This document shows positions 11,989-22,068 of a DNA stretch of 64,000 nucleotides, one piece after another. A program made the translations under genes and the position numbers. The stretch comes from Mrakia gelida (lineage: Eukaryota > Basidiomycota > Tremellomycetes > Cystofilobasidiales > Mrakiaceae): positions 558,001-622,000 of the forward strand of contig BRON01000009.1 in assembly GCA_024345305.1 (NCBI GenBank). Reading direction: 5' to 3'. The first letter of the stretch is position 1. Each line of letters starts with the position of its first letter. The notes below the pieces were generated by a model, which saw only the letters and a list, made by a program, of their open reading frames with translations, ran no database searches and was not told where the DNA came from.

Positions 11989-13171
11989 ATGAGACCACAA
12001 CGCTTCTTCACTCGCTCTTCACCTCTTCCTCATCTCCCTCTCGAAATCAAGCATCACATCCTCCGCTTCTGCGACCCTTCGACGCTCGGCCAAACCTCCC
12101 GAGTCTCCCTCGCTTTCCTCGAGCTCTCCTCACCAATCCTCTACCAAGACATCGAGATCGTAGGACTCAAGAACGTAGAGAAGCTCTTCTGCTTGAGGGT
12201 GAGTCGCGTTTTCTCTGTATCGAGCCTGAGGTTGGGATATCGCGGGAGAGAGAAGGGAGGTCCGTTGAACTCGAGCTCACATCTCCTCCTCCCTCCCCCC
12301 ACTTCCCTCTTTCTCTCTTCTACAGGAATCCGGACTCGACCATCCCCATCTCCATCCCCATCTCTCCCTCGCCCACGTCCGAAAACTCACCCTCATCGCC
12401 ACCTCCGAGGTCGAAGGCACCCTCAACCTCTTCCCCTCTCGATTCCCTCCTCCCTCCTCCTCCCTCCTCGTCGACCTCCTTGTCCTTCACCCTCTTGGGT
12501 ATCAAACTGAAGACGAAGAGGAGAAATCTCTTCCTCAATGGTCTTCTCTCCTCCCCATCCTGAATCCTACTTCGGTTCGCGTCGTTGGCCAGGATATCAA
12601 GCCTTCGAGCCGCCTCCCTTCCATCGACCTCGAAACTGCCCCTTGGCCGAACCTCGTCCGCCTCTATTTCGACAGAGCGGGAAGTACCAAATTTGTCAGC
12701 GGATCCCTCTTCGCAGTATCGTCCACGACACCGATGACGGTCGTCTTCGATCTTGCAGTTCTCTGGGAGGAGGAGGAAGAGCAGACCGGAGTGGACCGCC
12801 TCGAGGAGGTCATCGCGCGATTAGGACCGGACTGCCTCGACGGATGGCCTGACGGGAAGTTGAAGGGTTATGTGGTCGATTTGATGTCTCAGGACGATGC
12901 GGACAAGCTGGAGGAGTGGGTCAAAGAGTTGTGGGAGGGGGAAGGAAGGACAGACTGGGATAGTCACCGCTCCAAGGTTTGCTTCGAGTTCGTCGCACCT
13001 CCGAAGCTGTCGAACTCTCGACGTGAGTCCATCAGTTCTGAAACTCCTCGTATCATCTCGATGTGTCCTGACTGTTTTCATGCTTTCTTCGTCTTTCCTT
13101 TCCGTCCATCAGAACGTTCTTCGCGCCTCTCACCTCCAACGGCTCCCGGGAACCCTCCCGACCTTCTCTAG
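11989..13171 (+). CDS. F-box-like protein, unknown target
   Basis: Start MRPQRFFTRSSPLPHLPLEI. The N-terminal exon carries an F-box-like motif: LPLEIKHHILRFCDPSTLGQ, then VSLAFLELSSPILYQDIEIV. An intron of about 125 bp (near 12200-12326) joins to ESGLDHPHLHPHLSLAHVRK and a leucine-rich body (LLVDLLVLHPLGYQ, RVVGQDIKPSSRLPSIDLET). A last intron near 13020-13112 leads to a Pro/Ser tail and TAG at 13169-13171. Reading through it reaches the same stop, so the tail is uncertain. Fold-level role: adaptor of SCF ubiquitin ligase; nothing indicates the substrate. The neighbour on the opposite strand has the same domain type, which suggests an old local duplication or an expanded family, but the bodies differ. 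Confidence 0.65.
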
Positions 13172-13737
13172 CTCCTCCTCCAACACGATCACGACGATTG
13201 CCGCTAGAGTTATCTTGACGATGTGATGACTTTGATCTCTTCTGCAGGACGTCGTTGGCTTAGAGTCTCGACTTCGGCGTGGGATGGACGCGACGAGGAT
13301 CTCGCCTTCCTCGGTTCCTACATTCGCCCTCCGATCTCGAGCGAACTCACTTCACTTCCTCACGCATGACCAGCATCGAATCGAGGAACCCATTTCCTTC
13401 GAAAGAAAAAAAGCGGAGAGAAGAACGTCGCCGACGGAACACCTGATCCCTTTCGTCGTCCGGACCTCGTCCTCGCTTCTCGTTCCTCCTCGTCTTACCG
13501 AGAGTCAGGATGCTCCGGCGCTTCATGCGTGCGGCGTACGTCCACTAGAATGGAGGGCAAGGCAGGGGATGGGCAGAGTAGAGTCACCGAACCTCCACGC
13601 TCGAGAGAGCTCAGGCTCTCCTCCACCTCGGCCTCCCCGTTCAAAAGTCGCCCCCCTCTCTCCCTCCTCGTTTCCTCCCAACCACAACAGTCCCCCTCTT
13701 CTTTCTTCCCCCACCTCATCCTCAACTCGACAAAGAA
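13172..13737. other. Intergenic before the aldo/keto reductase
   Basis: This 566-bp stretch lies between the F-box-like stop and the reductase start, both on the plus strand. It would contain a 3' UTR and the next promoter. A 220-codon plus-strand frame overlaps it and the reductase's first exons, but its Arg/Ser/Pro composition and lack of domains argue against coding. Confidence 0.45.
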
Positions 13738-15652
13738 ATGATCCCTCAAGTTCAACTCGGTCAGACCGATATCAAAGTCGGAAACGTGTGAGCTCTCGTC
13801 CGTCTCGTTTCGGTGTCGTTGAGCTCGAGCTGAACCTCGTTCCTCCTTCTTTCGTGTCGGATCTCTTGCAGTGGTCATGGACTTATGCTTCTCACGTAGG
13901 TTCCTCTTCTCCCTCTTCTTCGAAGAAGGAAGGACTGAACAGCTGACACGTGTTCCATCGTTCTCCTCGCAGATGGGCTCCCCTCCCTCACGTCGCGGAT
14001 TCCGTCGCCTTCGAGTCCATCAAGGCAGCCGTCGACGGAGGAGCGACTTACTTGGACGCTGGAGCGTTTTACGGACCTGATGACGAGTGAGTTCTGTCCT
14101 CCCTTCCATCTCGAAGCGACTGGACGAGCTGACGTTGGCGGACCTCCTTTCCTCTCAGTCAACTCGCGAACTTGTGAGCTCGACTCGATCTTCTTCCCTC
14201 TCGAGCCTCACTAACACACTTACTATTTTCTCTACCAGGAAACTGCTTCGACGATTCTTCGACGCCAACCCTACCTACGTCGACAAGGTCTTCCTCAGCG
14301 TCAAAGGAGGAGGTCGATCTGGTGCTGCTCAGGTTCGTCCGATGCGTTCGTCTTCCCTCGCTCGTTTCTCCCTCTTAACCTGACTGAATCCTCGCCTGTA
14401 CAGACCGACGACTTCCTTCGAAAAGACATCGACTCCGCCATCGACGCTCTCGGACCTCGGAAGAAGATCGATCTCTTCCAGCTCGGAAGAAACGTCAGAC
14501 CGGTCGAGGAGACGGTTCCTCTGTTCGCGAAGTTCATCGAGGAGGGGAAGTTCGACTACATCGGGTTGAGGTTAGTCCTTCTGCTCTTCTACATACACCC
14601 AAAATTCTCTGACTCTTCCTCATCGCCTTCCGTTCACAGCGAGGCCTCCGCTGCCACGCTTCGAAAGGCTCATGCCGTTCGTTCATGATCCGCGACGCGT
14701 CTTCGTCTCCCTCGTCTCATCTCGCTGACTCCTGACTTCCTTCACAGATCCATCCCATCACCGCCATCGAAGTCGAAGCTTCCGTTTGGGCTCTCGAGAA
14801 GGAACTCTTCGAGGTCATCGCTGCTGCTGAGGAGCTCAACGTCACCATCGTCGGTTACGCGTGAGTTCCACCCTTTCCTTGCATCTCGTTTCGGTCGTCT
14901 CGCTGACTTCGCTTCTTCGCCACTTTTCTTTCAGCCCTCTTGGACGAGGCCTCCTCGTCACCAAGTGGAAGACCAACGAGGATATCCCTGAGGGAGACAT
15001 GAGGAAGGGTCAGTCTTCTCTTCCCCTCTCAATTTCCCTCCTAGTTTCGACGCGTCGACTGACTCCTCTTTATCTTGCCTTCGGCAGACTACCCCCGATT
15101 CTCCAACGAGAACCTTCGTTCGTCCCCTCGTCCCATCACTTTTTCTCTCCCATCTCTCCCCAGTACTCACCTCTTCCCTTCGTTCGTTCATCGCAGCAAC
15201 TAACCTCAAACTCGTCTCCGCTCTCGACAAACTCGCCGCCAAACGAGGGATCCCGACCGCTCAACTCGCCATCGCGTACGTGCTCAAGCTCTCTCCGAAG
15301 ATGATCGCCATTCCTGGTTCTTCGAAAAAGGAGAGGACTTTGGAGAGTGAGTCCGCTTCGAGCTTCGATTCGGTCGTTCGAGCGAATCGACGTGCGCTGA
15401 CTTTCGTGATTCGGTTTTGATTGGGTCAGATGTGGGAGCAGGAAACGTCTCGATCACCAAAGAGGAGTTCGAGGAAGTCAACAAGATCTTGAAGGAGTTC
15501 CCTGGTGCTGGGAGTCGATGTACGTTCTTTTCTCCGTCTCTCTTTCCCGCCACGATTCGTATCCTCATCGACGCGTCGAGCTGACCCTTCCTCCTTTCCG
15601 TTCCTTCCTTCGTTCAGATGGAGGATTCCTCGAGAAGATGGTCTGGCTTTAG
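13738..15652 (+). CDS. Aldo/keto reductase, pyridoxal-reductase type
   Basis: Start MIPQVQLGQTDIKVG at an ATG following CAAAGAA. About nine introns split a complete TIM-barrel reductase. It has GATYLDAGAFYGPDD (catalytic Asp and Tyr), KVFLSVKGGGR (catalytic Lys), KKIDLFQLGRNVRPVEET, YIGLSEASAATLRKAH, SVWALEKELFEV, VGYAPLGRGLL, and the NADPH-binding end AIPGSSKKERTLENVGAG. The usual catalytic His (QLHR in most AKRs) is replaced by Gly, as in pyridoxal reductases such as S. pombe Plr1 that carry a non-His residue there. Likely reaction: NADPH-dependent reduction of pyridoxal to pyridoxine; another aldehyde substrate is possible. It ends in LEKMVWL, TAG at 15650-15652. Introns carry two copies of the palindrome CGACGCGTCG. 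Confidence 0.86.
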
Positions 15653-15900
15653 AGCATTTCACTCTAGCTCTTCACGTCCCTCTCTCTTCGATCCACGTAC
15701 ATACCTAGCACTTCTTTCCTTTCCCGATCGCGATCTCAACTCAACCGTTCTTCCTTCTTGGAGAAGACCGAGACGAAAACGGAGAGCGAGCTAGCAAGGG
15801 ATCCAATCGAGATAAACGCCTATCGAGAGGGAGGGACAAGCTAATCTGCACGGTCGGTTCGAAGAGGTGGGAAACAAAGGTGACTCGCGCCGACGCGCGA

Positions 15901-16662
15901 TCAAAACAAGTCTACACCCTCCCCTGCTCGTGCTCTCCCAAACACGATCATCCTACTACCACCACCCTCCTCCGCAACCAGCCCTATACTCTCCCGAACA
16001 ACCCTCTCAATCTCCTCCGGTGAGTTCTCCTCCTTGAACAAAACCAACGTTCTGCCTCCCCCCTCGCCCTCTCCATCCACAGCCACAAACATCTTCCCTC
16101 TCCCGGTCAAAGTAGCGGAGCTCACGACCGGGATCGTCTTCTTCGTAAAGAGTGGATAGCCGGCGACCTTTCTGACGAAAAGAGCGATGGACGAGGAGGG
16201 AACGACGTCGACAGCGGTCGAGTTGGCGATTCGAGCGAGGATTTCTCTGGTCCTACTTGATGAGCTGATCCCTTCGTGCTCATCATCTGGCCAAACGATC
16301 ATCCCACCTCCTCCCCCTGCGCTAGGATTGGTGGGGGTGGGAAAGAACAGCAGCTCCCTGGTCTCCTTCCCAATCCCACCCCTCTCCTGAGCCAACCTCT
16401 CCATCTCCTCTGGATCGTTCCTCTCCTCGACGAAGATGATCCTGAACCCGTTCTGGGGACCGTGCTGGCCCGCTTGGTAGAGAACGAAGAGGATGGTTTT
16501 GGTTGTTCGAGGGGGAGGAGGACCTTTGGGGGAGAGACGAGCTCGGTGGGCGAGGGACCCGGCGGAGTTGGAGATCTCGTCGAAGGCTGAGGAGTAGGCT
16601 AGGTGGGCGAGCGGGGTGGAGGCGAGGGGGTAGAGAGAGGGAGTAGGAGGGGAGGAAGACAT
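15901..16662 (-). CDS. Unknown protein with internal duplication
   Basis: Single frame of 254 codons starting MSSSPPTPSLYPLASTPLAH. No family is recognised. Two related blocks are visible: RIIFVEERNDPEEMERL in the first half and RTLVLFKEENSPEEIERVV in the second. Each is preceded by a short hydrophobic strand (TILFVLYQAG and KMFVAVDGEG) and followed by another strand (RELLFFP and RMIVFGR). This suggests a duplicated alpha/beta unit. A Gly-rich linker (GGGGGMIVW) lies between them. The open frame extends upstream to another Met at 16908, but that part is hydrophobic and Arg-rich low complexity, so the shorter start is preferred. The gene is convergent with the aldo/keto reductase (248 bp). No signal peptide or membrane segment in the chosen model. 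Confidence 0.6.
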   Translation of the reverse strand: MSSSPPTPSLYPLASTPLAHLAYSSAFDEISNSAGSLAHRARLSPKGPPPPRTTKTILFVLYQAGQHGPQNGFRIIFVEERNDPEEMERLAQERGGIGKETRELLFFPTPTNPSAGGGGGMIVWPDDEHEGISSSSRTREILARIANSTAVDVVPSSSIALFVRKVAGYPLFTKKTIPVVSSATLTGRGKMFVAVDGEGEGGGRTLVLFKEENSPEEIERVVRESIGLVAEEGGGSRMIVFGRARAGEGVDLF

Positions 16663-17119
16663 GGGAGCGGAAGAGGTGGAAGGAAGGAGAGGAGCGGAGT
16701 GACTGTCGAAGGAAGGGAGGGAGGTGGAGGTGAGCTCGACGTTTTCGAGCGCTTCGTCTCGTTCGTGCTGCCTCCGTCTCCTTCCCCTCCATTTCCCCCG
16801 CCTCCCAGAATCCAAACCAACGAAGAAAGAAATGCATGGATATGAGACGAGAACGCGGGAGAAAGGATACGAGGGAGGATGGGATGATTGGCGAAGCAAG
16901 AAAGGCAAAAAAAAGGGGATGGTTGGTCGTCAACGACAGGGAAACAAGCAAAGATGAGAAGGAAAACAACGACAAGCAAAAGGAGAAGAGGGAAGCTCCT
17001 CGAGGAGAAACAAGCAGTACAAAAGAATGCGAGAGGGAAGAGGAAAGAGAGACAAGCAAAGCAAGAACCCCGAAAACGAAACGAGCAGAACTACACACCT
17101 CGACGCGCCTCCCTCCCTA
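16663..17119. other. Intergenic, purine-rich on the plus strand
   Basis: A 457-bp gap between two minus-strand genes: promoter and leader of the unknown gene at 15901-16662 and 3' UTR of the zinc-knuckle gene. Strong strand asymmetry (C/T-rich on the minus strand) creates several long spurious frames. No RNA gene or repeat is recognised. Confidence 0.4.
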
Positions 17120-20100
17120 TCAACCCTCAACCTCCTCCATCGCAACCTCCTGTTCCGGCAACTCCGCATGCAGCATCGGATCCGAGGAAGTGATGCTTCG
17201 GAACGAAGCCTTGAACCTCGACTTGTTCAACGGCTCCTCCCCGACCCCTCCCTCTCCCCGTCCCTCTCTCACTTCACCTCCCTCCGCTTTCCCAAGTTCC
17301 ACCACCCCATCCATCTCCATCCCATCGATCTCTCCCTCCTCCGAGTCCTGACTGACGCTGTTCTCCGGCTCAGAAGGCGCCGAATCCACAGCGACCTTCC
17401 TACTTCCCTCGACGGTCTCGTTCCATTCCTCACACGCCTCTCGAACCGACTGCTGAGGATCCGACTCGTCTCCCATGTGCTTGAGGATCTCGAGGTAGAC
17501 TGCTTTGGGAAGGGTGGGGAGAGTGGTGCTTGAGGTGGTAGCAGTGGGAGGAGCGGATTCGAGGTCGATGGCGGGAGTGGGAGCAGTGGGAGGAGAGATC
17601 GAGGACGCGTCGTAAAGTCCGAGGGAGGAGTTGGCTGGAACGAGGGAGGTGGAGTGGATGATGATGGAGGATTTGGCTTTGGGCGGCTGAGACTTCTGGG
17701 GAGAGTCCTTCTGTCGTTGCAAGCTGAGGACGACTCGAGCTCGGAGTTCTTGGGTGTGGGAGAAGTCGAGATCCGAGGAGGGAGGGAGACCTCCTCCTCC
17801 ACCTTCGTTCTCTGAGGCTGAGGGAGGAGGAGGAGGAGGAGGGCGGTGATGGTAGAGGTAGGAGGTGGGGTTCGTGGGAGTCTGCTGGGGTTGGTTTCGG
17901 CTGCCCCAGAGCTGAGGCTGAGGTTGAGAAGGAGGCGGTCCGTTAGATCGAGCTGGCCATCGACTCGAACCTCCTCTCGACTTCGACGCTGCTTCAGTCG
18001 AGCTCGATCCTCCTCCGAAAGCTGGGTTGAAGTTGGCGGGTCCGCTGGGGTAGGGAGAGTGTCGGTAGGGATGGGAGAGGAGGGGAGTCGACTGTCGAGG
18101 AACGATGGTTGCTGAACTCGAGGTCGCACCGACGCCGTTCTTCTCCTTCTTCTCCCTCCCCTTTCCCTTCACGTCCTCGACGACGTCGCCATCCTCCGAT
18201 CTCTCCATCTTGTCTCCATCCTCCTCGTCTTCCTCCCTCGCTCCAGGACCGAAGTCTCCTCCCTCCCAGAATGCTGTCCCAGCTCCAGTCCCTGACACGA
18301 AGAGCAGCCTCCTCTTCCCCTCCTCGTCTGGAAGAGTAGCCTTGAACCCTTGATCCGCGATCGTACAGCTGTGAATCTTGGGAGAGAGGACGGGAGTAGC
18401 CGTTCCAGGTTGAAGCGAGTCCGACGAGTCGAAGGCACCGAGAGCTCGCAACGAAGGAAGTCGACGAGGGCGATTGATCTCGAGCACGAGTCGACGAACG
18501 GGGACCAAGGCGGGGAGGAGGGTAGCGAGGGTCTTGGGAGAGATGGGAGGGAGATCTTCTCGAAGTCGGGAGGATTGACGAGCGGAGGGAAGAGGTTCGC
18601 GGCCGAGTTGGGATGGGGTTTCGACGCGTCCGACGGAGGGGAGGGTGGAGCGAGGACGAAGGGTGATTCCGAGAGCGTTGCTGGGCGATCTTACTCCGAG
18701 AGGACTTTGACTTCGATCTCGGTCGCGTCGAGGAGAGGGAGAGTGACTGGCCATGGAGCGATCCGATCGAGAGTCGTCTCGTCCTCTTCCTCCTCCGTCG
18801 TCGTCCTCGACTTGATGTTCGTCGGAGCGATCCTCAACTGGGTCGTCCTGACAGATGCTCAGCGTCTCCCAATCCTCCCGTACAGATGGCTCCTCCGGTC
18901 TCGACTCCTGCTCTTCCTCCTCTGAGGGTGCCGAGCTCCTTCGGTGGTGAGAGACGAAACTTCCAGCCTCCGATGGAGCTCTCGACGAACGAACCTCGCC
19001 CTCCTCAGGCTCGTCTTCTACCTCCGCGTCCTCGTCGTCCTCGTAGGTTGGGACGTAGGAGTCCCTCCTCGAGAGAGCACGGCCTTGTTCGAGAGGAGGA
19101 AGAGGTCCACGAGAAGCAGAGGCGATGTAGGTGGACTTTCCGTTCGGGTATTCGACCTCGTAGCCCTGGTCGGGGGGCCTCCTCCAGGTCTTGTGCGGCG
19201 ACGTATGATGCATGCCGTAGGGATTGGGTTGGAAGTCTAGGTGAAAGGTCGAAGGAGAAGGGGGTATCTGTTAGCGACGAAAGACGAGAGAAGGGCGAGG
19301 AGTGACGAGACGCGACGAACCTTGACCAGGAGGGGAGAGTTTCCAAGGTCGATAGGGAACGTCGGTCCCGTTGAAAGGTGTGACAGGCCAGGAAGGGAAG
19401 TGCTGAAGGTCGTTCTCTCGTTGATGGTGGACGTCTGCATGACCAAAATCGAAGACGAGTCGATCCGAAAGGTTGAAGACGAAAGGAGTCGAGAGAGACG
19501 GGAGCGGACGAGGACTCACTGAGCATCGGGTCAACCTTGTTGATCATCTCGTAAGTAAGAGACCTGTCTCCGTCCGAAGGCACTCTGTACACTGAAGGCG
19601 AACAGAAGAAGGAAGGAAGAACGAGGGTCAGCTCGAGTCAAGCTCGAAAACGAGACGCGTCGAAGGACCGAGCAACTCACTCCTCCCTCCATTCGTCTCG
19701 CTCCCCGTCCTTCGTCTGACCTCGATCTTCTCGTCGTAGTGACTGAATCCGACGTTCCAACCAGGACCAGTACAGGCTGCGACGGGGTCGGAGCTCTCCT
19801 CGGTGTCCTTCTGGATCTGACTCTCGTCTTGGATGAGCTCCTCCGCTCGGTCGATTCGAGAAAGGAGAGGACGAGGTGGTGAGGGAGGTGGTGGTGGTCC
19901 GTAGGCTGATGGCTGCTTCTGTTGATGTTGTTGTTGTTGAGAAGCTGGAGAAGGACGAGGACCTGTCGAAAAGAAAGGTCAGCTCGAGAGAGAAGAAGAA
20001 ACAACGCGTCGAGGGAGACGAAACTCACTTCGAGGACGTCTGTTCTTCTTGGGCGAGCGTTCAGGATTCGCGTTCGACGTAGACTCTGGGAAGGAAAGTC

Positions 20101-21591
20101 AAAGATCAGTTTAAGCTTGAGGTCTCGCAAAGAAAGAACAGGCACGGAGACTCACCTCGTCGACCTCGAACCTGATTGAGAGGTCGCCGTGATCCTTGGT
20201 CTAAGATCCCATCGCAAACGGCCAAGCTCAGAGTCGAGCTAGCAGGGACGAACGCGACGAGGAAAGATCAGAAACGAACCTCGACTTGGTTCCTTTGCTG
20301 CTGCTGCTGAAGACTCTCGCGATCTCCTCCTCTCTGCGAACGAAAACGCACGAACGAACGGTCAGCGCCGCTCGCGTCTCTCTCCCTCCTCCCTCGGAGA
20401 AACGAAACGAGAAGCTCACCTTCCTCATAAAACCCACTATCTCTCCTCTCCCTCTTCCTTCCTCGCTCCTTCTCCCTCTTCGCCTCCTCCTCCTCATATC
20501 GTTCCCTTCGTTTCTCCTTCTTCAACGCTCTCTTCGAAGGACTGGACGGCTCGTCGTGTCGAGATCGTTCCGCCTTGGTCCTCCTCTCCTCCTGCTGCCT
20601 CTGCTCCCTCGAGCGTCGAGCCTGTCCGAGCTCGTAGTCGGTTTCGTCGTGGGAGGGAACCCAGGTGTCGGCGGGGATGAAGTGGAAAGGAGGAGGAGGA
20701 GGAGGAGGTGGAGCTGCGTCGGAGGGTCGTCGGGAGTGGGCGTGGTACGGGTTGGAGTTGGAGTTGGAGGTGATGAGGTTTGGGTTGGGAGCGGTGGAAG
20801 GAGAAGAAGAGGAGAAGGGTCAGAGGAGGTCCGAGAAAGAATAGAAGGAATGGGAAGGGAGGAGGCAGAAGAGACTGACCGTTCGACGAACTCGAGAGGT
20901 TTCGATGATGAGATGGACCTGCTCCTCCTCCTCCTCCCCCGTTGCTCTCGTACGATCGTTGTTGGTTCTGGTAGCCTCCAGCACCCCGAGAGAACCCTGG
21001 ATCGAGGAAGAAACGATCAGCATCTCTCTCGCTCTCTTCAACGAACGAAACGAGAGGAGACGAGCGAGTAAACTCACCTCCTCCTCCAGCATGTCCTCCC
21101 CCTCCTCCTCCTCCTCCTCCATTCCTCTCACACCCCTGCCCATACGACGCTCCCCCAGCTTTGTGGTACGGGAACGGAAGATCAGGGAGTTGTTTCTCTG
21201 CCCAAAACGAACGAGGGACAAACGAGGTTAGCTCTCTTCTCTCTTGTCTCCACTCGCTCCACCATCCTCTCTCTCTCTCTCTCTCGCCACCTCCTCCCTC
21301 CCTCCCATCTCCTCCGCTCCCACTCTTCTCTCCTCGCCCCTCTCCCTCTTCACCAAAGAGACCAGCATGGGACTCACCACTCTCCCACCTCTCCCTCCTG
21401 ACCTTCTTCTCCCCCTCACTCAAGCAGGGACAGTCCTTGAGGAAATGAAGTCCCCTCGCATCGCATCTTCGACAGACGTACGCCTGGCTGGGTCGGTTCG
21501 GGTTCGGAGGGCCGTAGGCGTGGTTGGAGCGGAAGGGGTGAGAGGAAGGAGGAGGGTGAGAGGGGAAGCGAGGGGGTGGGGGACGATACAT
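17120..21591 (-). CDS. Large zinc-knuckle, Arg/Ser/Glu-rich protein of unknown function
   Basis: Long multi-exon gene. The start MYRPPPPRFPSHPPPSSHP at 21591 leads into a single zinc knuckle, YVCRRCDARGLHFLKDCP, resembling the RBBP6/Mpe1 type but spaced C-x2-C-x5-H-x4-C, one residue longer than usual. Next come PRSFWAEKQLPDLPFPYHK, Gly-rich tracts, and FHFIPADTWVPSHDETDYEL. A highly charged helical stretch of Arg/Glu/Lys follows (about 20440-20620). Small exons between 20100 and 19200 join in frame through GRMYRVPSDGDRSLTYEMIN, HFPSWPVTPFNGTDVPYRPW and DFQPNPYGMHHTSPHKTW. The last exon of about 700 codons (17120-19225) is acidic, Ser-rich and low complexity with repeated EEGE segments. The composition suggests a nuclear RNA-processing scaffold; that is inference. 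No DWNN or RING domain is seen, so it is not a normal Mpe1. Confidence 0.7.
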
Positions 21592-22068
21592 CTGGAAAGA
21601 GAAGATGGTGGTTGGGAGGAGAGAAGGAGATGGGAGGAGAGGGGAGAGGGGAGAGAGAAGGTTGAGCGAGCGAGCGGAGTTGGAGAAGTGCCTGATTTTG
21701 GAAGGGAAGAAGAGGAGGGGGGGGGGGAGGAGAGGGGAGTGAGTCGCTGAGGATGGGATGGGGGTTGAGAGCGAGAGAGGGAGAGGGGACCAACTTTTCT
21801 TGGAGGGTTCTGTAAGGAGGAAGGGAGAAGAAAGGAAGACAAGGAAGCAAAAGAAGGGAGTCGGTTCGAACGGACGGATCAAAAGTCAGGGGGCGAACGC
21901 TCGATTGAAAAGAGAGGAGAGCGACGACGTGAAGGGACGCGTGCGAAGCCTCGTTTCACGTTCACGGGCGCGTCAAATCACAAACGACGCGACTGATCTT
22001 CTTTTCGCCTGTCCCTTCCTTTGCGCTTTGAGACTTGAAAAACCTTCCCATCAAAGAGAGGCGTTCGC
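21592..22068. other. Intergenic between tandem minus-strand genes
   Basis: This 477-bp stretch contains the leader and promoter of the zinc-knuckle gene and the 3' UTR of GRC3. The first 100 bases are a nearly pure purine tract on the plus strand, including a G-run near 21718-21728; on the coding strand it is a long C/T tract, as is common in fungal leaders. The sequence just before the ATG (TTTCCAG) could be a 5' UTR intron acceptor. Confidence 0.4.

Noticed and set aside
13284..13946. 220-codon plus-strand frame
   Set aside because: It overlaps the first exons of the aldo/keto reductase in another frame and is Arg/Ser/Pro-rich without domain features.
17120..21591. Calling the zinc-knuckle gene MPE1/RBBP6
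   Set aside because: The N-terminal DWNN ubiquitin-like domain and RING finger are missing and the knuckle spacing differs.
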